A DNA stretch of 35,865 nt, taken from assembly GCA_034112285.1 (NCBI GenBank), contig JAWUVP010000044.1:1-35865 (forward strand), written 5' to 3'. Below, piece by piece: positions 1-9,338 of this stretch (the first letter of the stretch is position 1; each line of letters opens with the position of its first letter). The DNA comes from JAWUVP01 sp034112285. GTDB lineage: Bacteria > Pseudomonadota > Gammaproteobacteria > JABDGN01. Made by a program: the position numbers and the translations under genes. The notes beneath the pieces were generated by a model. That model saw only the letters and a program-made list of their open reading frames with translations. It did not search any database and was not told where the DNA came from.

Positions 1-2621
1 ACGCGCTTATTGGCTTTGCGCAGATCAATCCGCTGGCAAAGTTCAAACAAATCTTGAAACGGCCCGTTGGTATTTCTATCTTCTATTATAGAGTCTAATG
101 CCGACTCACCCACGCCTTTCACCGCGCCCAAGCCATAAACAATTTCGCCGCTGGTGGTAGCGGTAAATTTATAAATACTGCTGTTAACATCAGGGGCTAT
201 AATCTTTATGCCCTGCTCTTTTGCATCATCAAAAAAAGTGACTACCTTATCGGTGTTGTCCATATCAGACGATAACACGGCCGCCATAAACTCAGCCGGG
301 TAATGAGTTTTTAACCAAGCAGTTTGATAAGATAATAAAGCATAAGCGGCCGAATGTGATTTATTAAAACCGTACGCGGCAAATTTTTCCATTAGGTCAA
401 AAATTTGTTCTGCTTTTTTGGCGTCAACATCATTTTCAATGGCACCCTTCATAAACACAATGCGTTGCTTGGCCATTTCTTCAGGTTTTTTCTTGCCCAT
501 TGCCCGGCGTAAAATATCCGCGCCGCCGAGTGAGTAACCCGCTAAAATTTGTGCAATTTGCATCACTTGTTCTTGGTACAAAATGGTACCGTAAGTTTCT
601 TCTAAAATCTCTTCCAATGCCGGATGTGGATATTCTACTTTGGCGCGGCCGTGCTTGCGGTCGATAAAATCATCGACCATGCCAGACTGTAAGGGCCCAG
701 GGCGAAATAACGCCACCAACGCCACAATGTCGCCAAAGCAATCGGGCTGTAGGCGTTTAATCAAATCTTTCATGCCACGCGATTCTAATTGAAACACCGC
801 CGTGGTGTTGTACGCTTTGAGTAAATCAAAGGTTTTTTTATCGTCCACCGCTATGCGGGTAATATCAAGTGGCTCTTCGCGCACTAAAGCGCGGTGAACA
901 TTGATGGCTTTGATAGCCCAATCAATAATGGTTAAGGTGCGCAAGCCTAGAAAGTCGAACTTCACCAAGCCAACGCCTTCTACGTCGTCTTTATCAAACT
1001 GGCTTACCAAGCTTGCGCCATTACTTTCTGTGTAGACAGGGGTGAAATCGGTGAGCTTTGACGGGGCAATCACTACACCCCCAGCATGCTTGCCCACATT
1101 TCGTGTTAAGCCTTCTAGGCTCATGGCTAGATCTAATAAGTCACTGACTTCATCTTCATGTTGGTAGCGTTCTGCTAATTGTGGCTCTTGCTGTAACGCC
1201 TTGGTTAAGGTAATGCCAATTTCAAACGGAATTAATTTTGCCAGTTTATCAACAAAGCCATAAGGATGCCCCAGCGCGCGGCCAACATCACGCACGACCG
1301 CTTTGGCCGCCATGGTGCCGTAGGTAATGATTTGTGACACAGCGGTTTTGCCGTACGTTTTTGACACATATTCAATCACGCGGTCGCGCCCTTCCATGCA
1401 AAAGTCGATATCAAAATCGGGCATTGAAACGCGTTCTGGGTTTAAGAAACGCTCAAACAGTAAACCGTGCTCTAAAGGATCTAAATCGGTAATTTTCATG
1501 GCATAGGCCACTAACGAGCCTGCGCCAGAACCCCGCCCGGGGCCAACCGGCACATCGTTGTCTTTTGCCCATTGAATAAAATCGGCCACAATTAAAAAGT
1601 AACCGGGAAAACCCATTTCATTAATCACGTCTAGTTCAATCTGCAACCGCTCATCATAAGCTTGTTTTTGCTCTGCATAATCGGGGGCAGATTTGTCGAG
1701 CAGCCTATCTAAACGTCCCGTCAAACCCTCATTAGAGATTTTAGAAAAATACTCTTCGGTAGTCATGCCCTCTGGTATGGGGAAATTGGGTAAGAAGGTT
1801 TTGCTCAAATTCACCGTCATGTTACAGCGTTTAGCAATTTCTACGGTGTTGGTAATCGCGCTAGGTATATCGGCAAATAAGGTTTGCATTTCTTCTGGGC
1901 TGCGCAAATATTGTTGCGGCGTATAATTTTGCGGACGGCGTGGGTCGCTTAGCGTGTAACCATCATGAATCGCCACGCGCGTTTCGTGTGCACTAAAATT
2001 TGATGCTTCTAAAAACCGGGCTGCATTCGTGGCCACTACCGGCAAATCTAACTGCTCTGCTATTTGCAAGGCTTGCTGGATATAAAACGCTTCATTCTCA
2101 CGCCCTACTCGCTGTAGCTCTAAATAGTAACTATCGGGAAACAATTCGGCCCATCGCTGGGCGAGTTTTTTGGCATGATCAAATTTACCGGCACAAATTG
2201 CTTGGCCCACATCACCAAATTGCGCACCAGATAACATCAATAAGCCTTCGGTGTGTCCTGGCAACCAGCTACGCTCAATGAGCGGCCGTCCAGAGTCTTG
2301 ACCCTCGGTATACGCACGTGAGACTAGCTCGGTAAGGTTGAGATAGCCTTTGTTGTCTTTACACAATAAGATACAACGAAAAGGATGTTTGGCATCAGCA
2401 GGATTGGTTAACCATAAATCCGCGCCAATCACAGGCTTAATGCCCGCACTACGCGCCGCTTTATAGAATTTCACCAGCCCAAATAGGTTTTGCTGATCGC
2501 TCACCCCCACCGCCGCCATATTACCTGCCGCGCAAGCTTGCATCAGCGGTTTAATACGCAACGTGCTGTCGATTAGGGAGAATTCTGTATGCAGATTCAA
2601 ATGTACAAATTGAGGTGTCAT
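1..2621 (-). CDS. dnaE: DNA polymerase III alpha subunit, 5' part (3' end outside window)
   Basis: Replicative polymerase catalytic subunit of the DNA polymerase III holoenzyme. Reading the minus strand from the ATG at 2619-2621 gives 873 codons without a stop, out of about 1160 usual for the family. The N-terminus begins [18 protein letters not shown], the PHP-domain start seen in E. coli DnaE. The palm carries [15 protein letters not shown] (about 1381-1425), the PDxDxDF catalytic aspartate motif. At the left edge, [14 protein letters not shown] begins the helix-hairpin-helix region. The reading frame is continuous to position 1, so the truncation is by the window only. The 5' neighbour is a small lipoprotein gene separated by a terminator, so dnaE probably has its own promoter in 2622-2690. 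In most gammaproteobacteria dnaE follows lpxB-rnhB; here lpxB has been moved away. Confidence 0.97.
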   Translation of the reverse strand, partial: MTPQFVHLNLHTEFSLIDSTLRIKPLMQACAAGNMAAVGVSDQQNLFGLVKFYKAARSAGIKPVIGADLWLTNPADAKHPFRCILLCKDNKGYLNLTELVSRAYTEGQDSGRPLIERSWLPGHTEGLLMLSGAQFGDVGQAICAGKFDHAKKLAQRWAELFPDSYYLELQRVGRENEAFYIQQALQIAEQLDLPVVATNAARFLEASNFSAHETRVAIHDGYTLSDPRRPQNYTPQQYLRSPEEMQTLFADIPSAITNTVEIAKRCNMTVNLSKTFLPNFPIPEGMTTEEYFSKISNEGLTGRLDRLLDKSAPDYAEQKQAYDERLQIELDVINEMGFPGYFLIVADFIQWAKDNDVPVGPGRGSGAGSLVAYAMKITDLDPLEHGLLFERFLNPERVSMPDFDIDFCMEGRDRVIEYVSKTYGKTAVSQIITYGTMAAKAVVRDVGRALGHPYGFVDKLAKLIPFEIGITLTKALQQEPQLAERYQHEDEVSDLLDLAMSLEGLTRNVGKHAGGVVIAPSKLTDFTPVYTESNGASLVSQFDKDDVEGVGLVKFDFLGLRTLTIIDWAIKAINVHRALVREEPLDITRIAVDDKKTFDLLKAYNTTAVFQLESRGMKDLIKRLQPDCFGDIVALVALFRPGPLQSGMVDDFIDRKHGRAKVEYPHPALEEILEETYGTILYQEQVMQIAQILAGYSLGGADILRRAMGKKKPEEMAKQRIVFMKGAIENDVDAKKAEQIFDLMEKFAAYGFNKSHSAAYALLSYQTAWLKTHYPAEFMAAVLSSDMDNTDKVVTFFDDAKEQGIKIIAPDVNSSIYKFTATTSGEIVYGLGAVKGVGESALDSIIEDRNTNGPFQDLFELCQRIDLRKANKR

Positions 2622-2691
2622 AGGACAGTATTAGAGCACATTTTTGGGGTTGAAGCGAATTAGCTTACTGGGTGGAGAGATCATTACACAT

Positions 2692-2727
2692 AAAAAAACA
2701 CCCGCCTAAAATAAGAGCGGGTGTTTT
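2692..2727 (-). terminator. Rho-independent terminator after the small lipoprotein gene
   Basis: A 7-bp stem CACCCGC/GCGGGTG (2699-2705 with 2717-2723) encloses an 11-nt loop. On the minus strand it is followed by a run of seven T (complement of 2692-2698). It lies directly downstream of the lipoprotein stop codon at 2756. Plus-strand reading has only TTTT after the stem, so termination of minus-strand transcripts is favoured. Confidence 0.75.
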
Positions 2728-2755
2728 GGTTTGTCTTAATTTAACAAACGCTTAT

Positions 2756-3130
2756 TTAGTTAACACACTTAAACTTAAGTGTTACTTCATGGTATTCGTT
2801 ACCATTGTCAGCATCATCACCACTATGTCCGTGTGACAAGATACTGGCAACCGCGCCAATTGCACCAGTAGTCATTTCTTGCTGTTGGTTAGGGCCAGTA
2901 TATTTGTACTTCGAATTCACAACAACAATGCTTTTATGCTCTTGTGTGCATTGCTTAGTGGCATTGTTCAAAGAAGCTTCATACGCTTGTGTTCTAGAGC
3001 TTGTGCTAGTAATGGCTTGGAAGTTATTCCCCCCCATTGGCAAGATAGTGCTTGGTGGGCCTAATGGCACACAACCTGTTAAGGCTAATAAAACGGGGAC
3101 TGATAACAACAGTAAGCTAATTTTTTTCAT
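2756..3130 (-). CDS. Small predicted outer-membrane or periplasmic lipoprotein, function unknown
   Basis: A 124-residue protein with a type II signal peptide: two lysines, a hydrophobic run, then lipobox LTGC with the lipidated cysteine at residue 20. The start is supported by AAGGAAA about 8 nt upstream of the ATG. The mature part has a conserved-looking stretch with Tyr-Glu-Ala, a paired Cys (in TKQC and FKCVN, likely a disulfide) and a Gly/Ala/Ile segment (TGAIGAVASIL). It ends with a strong terminator, so it is a single-gene transcript between rnhB and dnaE. I do not recognise a named family. Residue after Cys20 is Val, not Asp, so outer-membrane sorting by Lol would be expected. Confidence 0.75.
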   Translation of the reverse strand: MKKISLLLLSVPVLLALTGCVPLGPPSTILPMGGNNFQAITSTSSRTQAYEASLNNATKQCTQEHKSIVVVNSKYKYTGPNQQQEMTTGAIGAVASILSHGHSGDDADNGNEYHEVTLKFKCVN

Positions 3131-3244
3131 TCTTGAGTTTTCCTTAAATTGAGTCGAGGTGGATTAATACAAGTGAAAATTTTAACCTAAATAACCTAAG
3201 GCTACCAGGACAAGAGCAAACAAAATTGTAACAGGTTAGTTACA

Positions 3245-3826
3245 TCAGCACCCTTCTGCTATGCAGAGCTTCTTCACCGGCCCAAACGAGCGACGATGCA
3301 GCGGCGTGATGCCATGCTCTTGCAACATCGCAAGATGCAGCTTAGTGGGATAGCCCACATGGCGATCAAAGCCATATTCGGGATAGCGCTCATGCATTTG
3401 GTGCATTTCGCTGTCACGGGCCACTTTGGCAATAATGGACGCAGCACTAATAGCAGGCACTTTAGAGTCGCCTTTAATCACCGCTTCTGCAGTGCAAGCT
3501 AAGTCGGGGCAAAATTTACCATCAATCATGGCGTGCTGGGGGGCAATGCTTAAACCCTCTACCGCGCGCTTCATGGCCAGCAAGGTTGCGTGGTGGATAT
3601 TGAGCTCATCCACTTCATGCGCTTCAGCACGCGCAATACACCAAGCTAGTGCATGGATTTTGATTTGCTCGGCTAAAATAGCGCGACGCTTGTGGGAGAG
3701 TTTTTTGGAGTCGGCCAAGCCTTCGATAGGATGGTTGGGGTCAAGAATCACGGCTGCCGTAACAACAGGGCCTGCGAGCGGGCCACGGCCGACTTCATCT
3801 ACACCGGCTATGAGTAATTGTGTCAA
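3245..3826 (-). CDS. rnhB: Ribonuclease HII
   Basis: RNase HII cleaves RNA of RNA/DNA hybrids and starts ribonucleotide excision repair. The signature [19 protein letters not shown] at the N-terminus holds the Asp-Glu metal ligands. Later DSKKLS, the MIDGKFCPD segment and the [11 protein letters not shown] segment match the family. The preferred start is TTG at 3824-3826 (193 residues, [11 protein letters not shown]), because AGGAG sits 8 nt upstream. A GTG at 3857-3859 would add 11 residues (204 total) but has no well-spaced ribosome-binding site and would place AGGAG inside the gene. E. coli RnhB is 198 residues, so length does not decide it. It normally lies between lpxB and dnaE; here lpxB is on the other strand more than 5 kb away. 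Confidence 0.95.
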   Translation of the reverse strand: MTQLLIAGVDEVGRGPLAGPVVTAAVILDPNHPIEGLADSKKLSHKRRAILAEQIKIHALAWCIARAEAHEVDELNIHHATLLAMKRAVEGLSIAPQHAMIDGKFCPDLACTAEAVIKGDSKVPAISAASIIAKVARDSEMHQMHERYPEYGFDRHVGYPTKLHLAMLQEHGITPLHRRSFGPVKKLCIAEGC

Positions 3827-3898
3827 GTGAGCAACTCCTAAACGTAAAAATTGCCACACCTCGTTAAAACCACAAGGATATTGTCCAACACACGCTAC

Positions 3899-3940
3899 CG
3901 TCGTTGCGAGAAGCGTAGCGACGTGGCAATCTCGTCATCA
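3899..3940. repeat. REP-like dispersed repeat, copy A
   Basis: The stretch TCGTTGCGAGAAGCGTAGCG followed by ACGTGGCAATCTCGTC resembles short palindromic intergenic repeats of the type TTGCGAGGAGCGAAGCGACG found in many bacterial genomes. It contains complementary pieces (CGAGA with TCTCG, TTGC with GCAA). A related truncated copy is at 4671-4695. It sits between rnhB and the exported hypothetical gene and holds no open frame. Confidence 0.45.
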
Positions 3941-3967
3941 ATGCCGCTATAGAGAACTTAGCTTAAC

Positions 3968-4411
3968 TCAATTTTGAAACGGATCAATAAAAACCGCAAC
4001 ATTGTTTAACACTTGGTTGCTAATCGGCGTGAAGGCTTGTTTTGCTAGGCTACACACTTTATAGTTAATACGATCCGAGACTTTATTATAAGCCGGCTCA
4101 CTAATGCTAAATTCATAACGCTTCTCATGACCTGCTACCGTGTTGGAAACAAATCCGCCTTTGATGTTGGCTTTTGTAGCCGGCCAAGCCGAAAACATTT
4201 GCTCAGGGCTGCGAAAGCCAAAACGGCGTGGCTTGGCTTCGGTAAAAAACAAGATGTTGTGCTTAGGCTTAAACAAGGTCAAGTGATAGCAATGCTCGCC
4301 TGCGGGGGCAAAAATGGCCGATTTGGCTTGCTGTACGTATAAAGTTGAATCTTGTGCGTAGCTTAGGCCGGCAGTTAGGCTTAACAAAGTTAAAATTATT
4401 ATTTTTTTCAT
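3968..4411 (-). CDS. Exported hypothetical protein
   Basis: A 147-residue protein starting MKKIIILTLLSLTAGLSYA, a clear Sec signal peptide with probable cleavage after SYA. The start at 4411 is chosen over an upstream in-frame ATG (4450) because AGAGGA lies 8 nt before it and the signal peptide begins there. The mature protein is rich in aromatic and basic residues and has two cysteines (GEHCYHL and YKVCSLA), which could form one disulfide. I recognise no domain. No membrane segment follows the signal, so a periplasmic or secreted protein is likely. Neighbours are rnhB downstream and the repeat protein upstream; spacing of more than 350 nt on the upstream side implies its own promoter. Confidence 0.65.
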   Translation of the reverse strand: MKKIIILTLLSLTAGLSYAQDSTLYVQQAKSAIFAPAGEHCYHLTLFKPKHNILFFTEAKPRRFGFRSPEQMFSAWPATKANIKGGFVSNTVAGHEKRYEFSISEPAYNKVSDRINYKVCSLAKQAFTPISNQVLNNVAVFIDPFQN

Positions 4412-4774
4412 ATCTAGTTCCTCTGGGGTTATTATTTTTTGAATAAGCATAAAGGGCGATTTTGCCTCAAATTTGAACAGCTACTTCGATGATGACTCAA
4501 TCAGTTCTGGCTTGTCAGCTTATTCTTGTTTAGCAATATACCAACAAAAGATTAAGTTAAACTTAACAGTACGACATTGATCTTAAATCAACCAGAGCGA
4601 ACGCGTTTTAAAAAATGTACTACATACAACTAGAAAAGTTTTAAATCATTGCATTGCCTCCCGGACATCTTTGCGAGGAGCGCAGCGAATGAAACATAGT
4701 GCTAGCTCAAACCTTGTCAAAAATCATTACCCACTGCTAGAGTCAGGTGTACAGCGCAGGCCCTTTGCCTCATA
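4412..4774. other. Intergenic stretch without a gene
   Basis: AT-rich non-coding DNA between the exported hypothetical gene and the repeat-protein gene. It must contain the promoter of the former and the transcript end of the latter. I see no convincing intrinsic terminator. The only recognisable item is the repeat fragment at 4671-4695. Confidence 0.5.
4671..4695. repeat. REP-like dispersed repeat, copy B (fragment)
   Basis: TTGCGAGGAGCGCAGCGAAT followed by GAAAC. It shares TTGCGAG.AGCG.AGCGA with copy A at 3899-3940 and the 14-mer CGCAGCGAATGAAA with the right end (reverse complement) of the inverted-repeat element at 6990-7153. Confidence 0.45.
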
Positions 4775-6904
4775 TCACTCTATTGTGAGCTGTTGAACTT
4801 GAGCCGTGGCAATACGACTCATAAACTTCGACATAGTTTGATAATTAAGCTCAGCGAATGAAGCTAGCTCTCGCGTCCAGTCTGGCAAGATAATATCTCC
4901 TGCCGCTGTTTTTTCTGGCAGCGGTATGCTGTATAACTTTATTAGGTGGATGATTAGCTCAAGCCTATTAAGGCGAATGCGCGGGTCACTCCTCTCTTCC
5001 ATACCCACCCTCTTCGCACTAAGCCAATAATTGTAAAGCGAGCTTGCAAAAGAGAATTGTACTGGGTCATAGCTATACCCCGCTTCTTGCTCCCCCTGTA
5101 ACTCTGTTATTCGCCTGTAAACACGGGCTTGAGGGGGTATAGCTTCTCCCTCTGGAAGCTCGAAGAGCTCATCAAAATTTAAACCATTAAATGATTGCCA
5201 ACCCAAACGGCCCATTAACTCTAATGCCTCGTTGTAAATGGCCTGACGCTGCTCAGCGTTAATGTAATTTCGACCATATTGCGCTTGAACATTACGTGCA
5301 ATCAGATCACCTATCTTCTTAAACTCAACCGCCCCATTGGCAAAGCCCTGCATAATTTTTTTTGTTGATAATGTCCATAAGTAATAAATCATCAACCGCT
5401 CAATCACCACCAACTGTGACATGTCGGCTGAAGCGTCGACCATATCAGCACGCACTTGTCCAAGGGTTTTTGCTAGCTGCTCACCTGTTAACCCACGAGA
5501 TAATTTGGTCATAACGACACCGTCAGCAATTATTCTGCGCACATCCTCATGTAAAGGAGGCCCGGCAAGCTGCTTGTTAGCCATATTATAGATAGAGGAT
5601 AGCCCGCCTAACAGCTCCCATAACTCGTTGAACAAAGCAATATATTCACTAACCTCTTCTGATTGCACAAGCTGATGTGGCAAACTTATGCGTGTACGTT
5701 GCTGAAATATGAAACGGTACATCATCGCCGCAAATTGAGGAGTCGACTTATAAGAGAAAAATCGCGCCTCAAGACCGGCCTCAAGTAATGGATATTTTTC
5801 AAGTAAAAAATTCAAAGCTTTATGATGATTATTCATTGCAGCCAGAAGAGCTGGAGAGCAATCCCAGTTAGCTGTCACCTGCACTCGGGCTCTTAAATCA
5901 ACGCCAAGCTCAAATAATTTTTGTAATGCAGCAGGAGCATTATGATGCGCAGCCATTAAAGCAGCAGTCATTGTTTCAGTGGCTGTCAGTTGAATTCGCG
6001 CACTTAAATCTACGCCAAGCTCAAATAATTTTTGTAATGCAGCAGGAGCATTAGAACACGCAGCCTGTACGGCAGCAGTAGTCCATTGAGTATCTGAAAT
6101 CCGTATTCGCGCGCTTAAATCTACGCCAAGCTCAGATAATTTTTGTAATGCATCAGAAGCATTATAATACGCAGCCTGTAAGGCAGCAGTAGTCCATTCA
6201 ATATCTGTAATCCGTATTCGCGCACTTAAGTCAACGCCAAGCTCAAATAATTTTTGTAATGCAGCAGGAGCATTCTGATACGCAGCCTGTGAGGCAACAA
6301 AGGTCCATTCAGTATCTGACAACTGTATTCGCGCATTTAAATCAACGCCAAGCTCAAATAATTTTTGTAATGCATCAGGAGCATTAGAACACGCAGCTTG
6401 TACGGCAGCAGTCGTCCATTGAGTATCTGTCACCTGTATTCGCGCACTTAAATCAACGCCAGACTCAGACAACTTTTGTAATGCAGCAGGAGCATTATGA
6501 TGCGCAGCCTGTATGGCAGCAGTACTCCATTGAGTATCTGTAATATGTATTCGCGCACTTAAATCAACGCCAGACTCAGATAACTTTTGTAATGCAGCAG
6601 GAGCATTATGATGCGCAGCCGTTAAGGCCAAAGTAGTACATTGAGTTGCTGTCAGCTGTATTGCCGCACTTAAGTCAACTCCAAGCTCCATCAATACACC
6701 TGAAGACTGTAACGCTTCAATACAAGATGTGTAATTGAGGCGCACAAAATTATACATTAGGATAAGAGCAAAACTGAAATTAGTATTAACTTTTTTTTGA
6801 CCTAGCTCACTATTACTTGCAGCAGTTATAACTTTAAGGAAAAGTGCTTCATTAGGTAAAAAGCGCTCAGCGTAGATAATATCTATCAGCTCAGCTAATG
6901 TCAT
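4775..6904 (-). CDS. Large protein with seven 37-residue ankyrin-like repeats
   Basis: A 709-residue protein without signal peptide or obvious membrane segment. Residues 62-102 are a degenerate repeat. Residues 103-361 are seven tandem 37-residue units of the form ALQKLFELGVDLSARI followed by a variable strand, a Trp, and TAAxQAAxxNAP. The pattern (helix, NAPAALQKL, GVDLSAR) matches the ankyrin repeat consensus LHLAA..G....V..LL..GAD.NA, but each unit is 4 residues longer than the usual 33, with the extra residues in the hairpin region. The C-terminal 350 residues (FNELWELLGGLSSIYN, several helical stretches, SDPRIRLNRLELIIHLI) match nothing I know. Start: GAGG upstream of the ATG. It stands alone with long flanking spacers. 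In host-associated Legionellales such ankyrin-type proteins are often secreted effectors; that role is inference only. Confidence 0.85.
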   Translation of the reverse strand: MTLAELIDIIYAERFLPNEALFLKVITAASNSELGQKKVNTNFSFALILMYNFVRLNYTSCIEALQSSGVLMELGVDLSAAIQLTATQCTTLALTAAHHNAPAALQKLSESGVDLSARIHITDTQWSTAAIQAAHHNAPAALQKLSESGVDLSARIQVTDTQWTTAAVQAACSNAPDALQKLFELGVDLNARIQLSDTEWTFVASQAAYQNAPAALQKLFELGVDLSARIRITDIEWTTAALQAAYYNASDALQKLSELGVDLSARIRISDTQWTTAAVQAACSNAPAALQKLFELGVDLSARIQLTATETMTAALMAAHHNAPAALQKLFELGVDLRARVQVTANWDCSPALLAAMNNHHKALNFLLEKYPLLEAGLEARFFSYKSTPQFAAMMYRFIFQQRTRISLPHQLVQSEEVSEYIALFNELWELLGGLSSIYNMANKQLAGPPLHEDVRRIIADGVVMTKLSRGLTGEQLAKTLGQVRADMVDASADMSQLVVIERLMIYYLWTLSTKKIMQGFANGAVEFKKIGDLIARNVQAQYGRNYINAEQRQAIYNEALELMGRLGWQSFNGLNFDELFELPEGEAIPPQARVYRRITELQGEQEAGYSYDPVQFSFASSLYNYWLSAKRVGMEERSDPRIRLNRLELIIHLIKLYSIPLPEKTAAGDIILPDWTRELASFAELNYQTMSKFMSRIATAQVQQLTIE
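5822..6598 (-). repeat. Seven tandem 111-bp coding repeats
   Basis: The DNA encoding residues 103-361 of the repeat protein is a tandem array with exact 111-bp period: the block GCAGCAGGAGCATTA recurs at this spacing (for example near 5929 and 6040). Copies differ mostly at the variable strand and in codons for the second helix, while the LQKL.E.GVDL core is near-identical at nucleotide level, suggesting recent duplication or gene conversion. Confidence 0.9.
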
Positions 6905-7306
6905 TTATTTTGTCCCTCAGTCTATTCAAAAACTGTTTTATTATCTAAACTCATAATAACAACTAAAACTTATCGCAGTATTAAGAGAATCTATGTTCGT
7001 AGCGAAGGAAATTTAGCTGTGTATGGCAACGAAATTTGTGCCAGATAGAAGCATCTTGAGTAATATTAAATATATTGCGCGCGAAAGAGGGTTTTACCTG
7101 GCACAAATTTATAAGTCAGAAATGCCGAAATTTCATTCGCTGCGAGTATATGCTAGAACCTGAGATAATATACGTTAGGTACAAGCTATTAGAAAGCTGA
7201 AAATTACTACCCGACGAGCGGTGTAATCTGTTTGCCTTGTGGTAAAACGTCTAATCTAACACGCAGCAACCTTGCTTTTGTGCAGGCCTTATGCGAACAT
7301 CTGCTC
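6905..7306. other. Intergenic region between repeat protein and gnnA
   Basis: About 400 bp without a credible gene between divergently transcribed genes. It holds promoters for both and the inverted-repeat element at 6990-7153. An in-frame TTG at 7232 could extend gnnA by 25 residues, but that stretch lacks similarity to the start of the family. Confidence 0.5.
6990..7153. mobile_element. MITE-like imperfect inverted-repeat element
   Basis: Two arms of about 57 nt pair head to tail: outer block GTAGCGAAGGAAATTT (left, from 6999) against GCAGCGAATGAAATTT (reverse complement of right arm, ending about 7147), and inner block AAATTTGTGCCAG (7032-7044) against CTGGCACAAATTT (7098-7110), a perfect 13-bp match. 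In both arms the two blocks are separated by exactly 17 nt. The centre is AT-rich with GCGCGCG. There is no transposase. It could be a miniature non-autonomous element, or an RNA hairpin. It lies at the likely boundary of a rearranged gene block. Confidence 0.55.
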
Positions 7307-8242
7307 ATGAAAAAATTACGTTGTGCCGTTATTGGCGTTGGATATTTGGGGCGGTTTCATGCACAGAAATACGCAGCTTTAAACGAAGCAGAGCTGGTAG
7401 CTGTGGTGGATGCAAATCTTGACCAAGCGCAGACTGTGGCAGCCGAAGTGGGCTGTCCGGCATTTGCTAATTACCATGATTTAGTGGGCAAAGTGGATGC
7501 GGTCAGCATTGTGACCCCTACCAAACTACACTATCAAGTGGCTGAATTTTGCCTTGAGCATGGTATTCACACTTTAATTGAAAAACCTATCACCACCACA
7601 GTGGCTGAGGCCGAGGCGTTAATCAGCCTTGCTAAGGCACGTAATGTGCTAATTCAGGTGGGGCATTTAGAACGCTTCAATAGCGCTGTGCTGGCGCTTA
7701 GCGATATTTTACATGAACCTAAATTTATAGAATCACATCGCATTGCGCCCTTCACTTTGCGCGGCGCAGATGTGAATGTGGTGCTGGATTTGATGATTCA
7801 TGATATTGATTTAATCAGTTACTTAGTGGGCGCGCCCATTGCCTCTATTGCCGCTAACGGCGCACCCATTTTGTCGCATGAAATTGATATCGCCAATGCA
7901 CGCATTGAATTTACCAATGGTGCGGTGGCCAATGTTACCGCCAGCCGTGCAGGCACTAAAAAAGAGCGCATGATGCGTATTTTTCAAGAAGATGCTTACC
8001 TGTCGGTTAACTTGCAAGATAAAAGCTGCTCGGTGTATCGCAAAGGCGAAGGTGAAATGTACCCCGGCATCCCTGATATTAAAATGCAAACCCTAGAATT
8101 TCCAGAAGGTGACGCCATCATGGCTGAAATTTCTGCGTTTATTCAGGCCATTCAAACCGGCTCGCCTTCACCTGTTTCGGGTGAAGCAGGCAAAAATGCC
8201 TTAGCCATCGCCGAACAAATTACTGCTGCAGTAGGAGTGTAA
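7307..8242 (+). CDS. gnnA: UDP-GlcNAc 3-dehydrogenase (Gfo/Idh/MocA family), GnnA-like
   Basis: A 311-residue NAD-dependent oxidoreductase. Residues 1-25 form a Rossmann start with the GVGYLGRFHA dinucleotide loop; EKPITTT (92-98) is the EKP motif of the Gfo/Idh family; GHLERFN and LDLMIHDIDL mark the substrate domain. In Acidithiobacillus ferrooxidans GnnA oxidises the 3-OH of UDP-GlcNAc and GnnB transaminates it to UDP-GlcNAc3N, and the genes lie between lpxA and lpxB. Here the gene is one base before gnnB, which overlaps lpxB, so the assignment rests on family plus context. The ATG at 7307 is chosen since the family core begins there; no strong ribosome-binding site is visible. Alternative: another sugar dehydrogenase such as a WlbA-type enzyme. 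Confidence 0.8.
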   Translation: MKKLRCAVIGVGYLGRFHAQKYAALNEAELVAVVDANLDQAQTVAAEVGCPAFANYHDLVGKVDAVSIVTPTKLHYQVAEFCLEHGIHTLIEKPITTTVAEAEALISLAKARNVLIQVGHLERFNSAVLALSDILHEPKFIESHRIAPFTLRGADVNVVLDLMIHDIDLISYLVGAPIASIAANGAPILSHEIDIANARIEFTNGAVANVTASRAGTKKERMMRIFQEDAYLSVNLQDKSCSVYRKGEGEMYPGIPDIKMQTLEFPEGDAIMAEISAFIQAIQTGSPSPVSGEAGKNALAIAEQITAAVGV

Positions 8243-8243
8243 A

Positions 8244-9338
8244 ATGTCTATTCCCATGGTGGATTTAAAACAACAATACCAAAATCTCAAAAGTGAAATT
8301 GAGCCCGCTGTGTGCGCGGCTATGGATAATGCGCATTATGTTTTGGGGCCTAACGTGCAAGCGTTTGAGCAAGAGTGTGCCGATTATTTAGGGGTGAAAC
8401 ACACCGTTGCGGTTGCCTCTGGCACCGATGCATTGCATTTGGCATTGCGCGCCTGTGGCGTGGGCCCGGGCGATGAAGTCATTACGCCCTCTTTTACCTT
8501 TATTGCCACGGTGGAGGCCATTTTATATTGTGGCGCCACGCCGGTGTTTATTGACATTGAGGCTAACAATTTCAACTTGGATTTAGCCCAGCTAGCAACG
8601 TTGCTAACTGAAAAATCTAAAGCGATTCTGCCCGTGCATTTATACGGCAACCCTGTGGCAATGGATAGCTTAATGGCTTTTGCCAAACAGCATGATTTAA
8701 AGGTCATTGAAGATTGCGCGCAGTCTTTTGGCGCTACTTGGCAAGAAAAGCAAACGGGCTCGTTTGGTGATGCGGGTTGCTTTAGTTTTTACCCTAGCAA
8801 GAACTTATCATGCTTTGGAGATGGCGGCTTGGTGAGCACCAACGATGATGCTGTGTATAAAGACTTAATTGCCTTGCGCAATCATGGCAGCTACACCCGC
8901 TACCATCATGAAAAGCTGGGCTACAATAGCCGGCTAGATGAAATTCAAGCGGTCGTGTTACGGGTAAAACTAAAACATATTGATGCATTTAACCAAGCGC
9001 GAGCCAAGGCGGCAAACATGTATGCCGAGCAATTAGCTGACCTTGTCACCGTGCCCACTGAGCAAGCCGATGGCAAACATATTTATCATCAGTATACAAT
9101 TTTGCACCCGCAACGCGACAAAATTCAACAAGCTTTGCGTGAACACGACATTGCTTCTGCCATTTATTATCCTCTGCCGATTCATAAACAACCTTTATTT
9201 AAAGGCCAATACGACAATATAGCGGTGCCTGTGACAGTAGACATAAACAGCCGCTGCTTATCGTTGCCGATGTTTCCTGAATTAACCAAGAGCCAAATTG
9301 ATGAAATTTGCCAAGTGATTCGCAATGCCCTTAGCTAA
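8244..9338 (+). CDS. gnnB: UDP-GlcNAc-3-ulose aminotransferase (DegT/DnrJ/EryC1 family), GnnB-like
   Basis: A 364-residue PLP enzyme of the sugar aminotransferase family. SGTDAL (60-64) binds the cofactor phosphate, EDCAQSFGA (156-164) contains the Asp that pairs with the pyridine nitrogen, and SFYPSKNL places the Schiff-base lysine at 186. LRNHG and GYNSRLDEIQA are typical of the family. It is preceded by TAGGAG and starts one base after the gnnA stop. Its 3' end overlaps lpxB by 14 nt, so the three genes are translationally coupled. With GnnA it should make UDP-2-acetamido-3-amino-dideoxyglucose for lipid A with amide-linked acyl chains at position 3. The product is inferred from gene order, since this family has many 3- and 4-aminotransferases. 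Confidence 0.82.
   Translation: MSIPMVDLKQQYQNLKSEIEPAVCAAMDNAHYVLGPNVQAFEQECADYLGVKHTVAVASGTDALHLALRACGVGPGDEVITPSFTFIATVEAILYCGATPVFIDIEANNFNLDLAQLATLLTEKSKAILPVHLYGNPVAMDSLMAFAKQHDLKVIEDCAQSFGATWQEKQTGSFGDAGCFSFYPSKNLSCFGDGGLVSTNDDAVYKDLIALRNHGSYTRYHHEKLGYNSRLDEIQAVVLRVKLKHIDAFNQARAKAANMYAEQLADLVTVPTEQADGKHIYHQYTILHPQRDKIQQALREHDIASAIYYPLPIHKQPLFKGQYDNIAVPVTVDINSRCLSLPMFPELTKSQIDEICQVIRNALS

Noticed and set aside
5822..6598. CRISPR-like reading of the 111-bp tandem repeats
   Set aside because: The repeats are contiguous, in frame and encode a protein repeat; there are no unique spacers.
7232..7306. TTG-initiated N-terminal extension of gnnA by 25 residues
   Set aside because: The extension has no similarity to the start of Gfo/Idh proteins, whose Rossmann strand begins right after the ATG at 7307.
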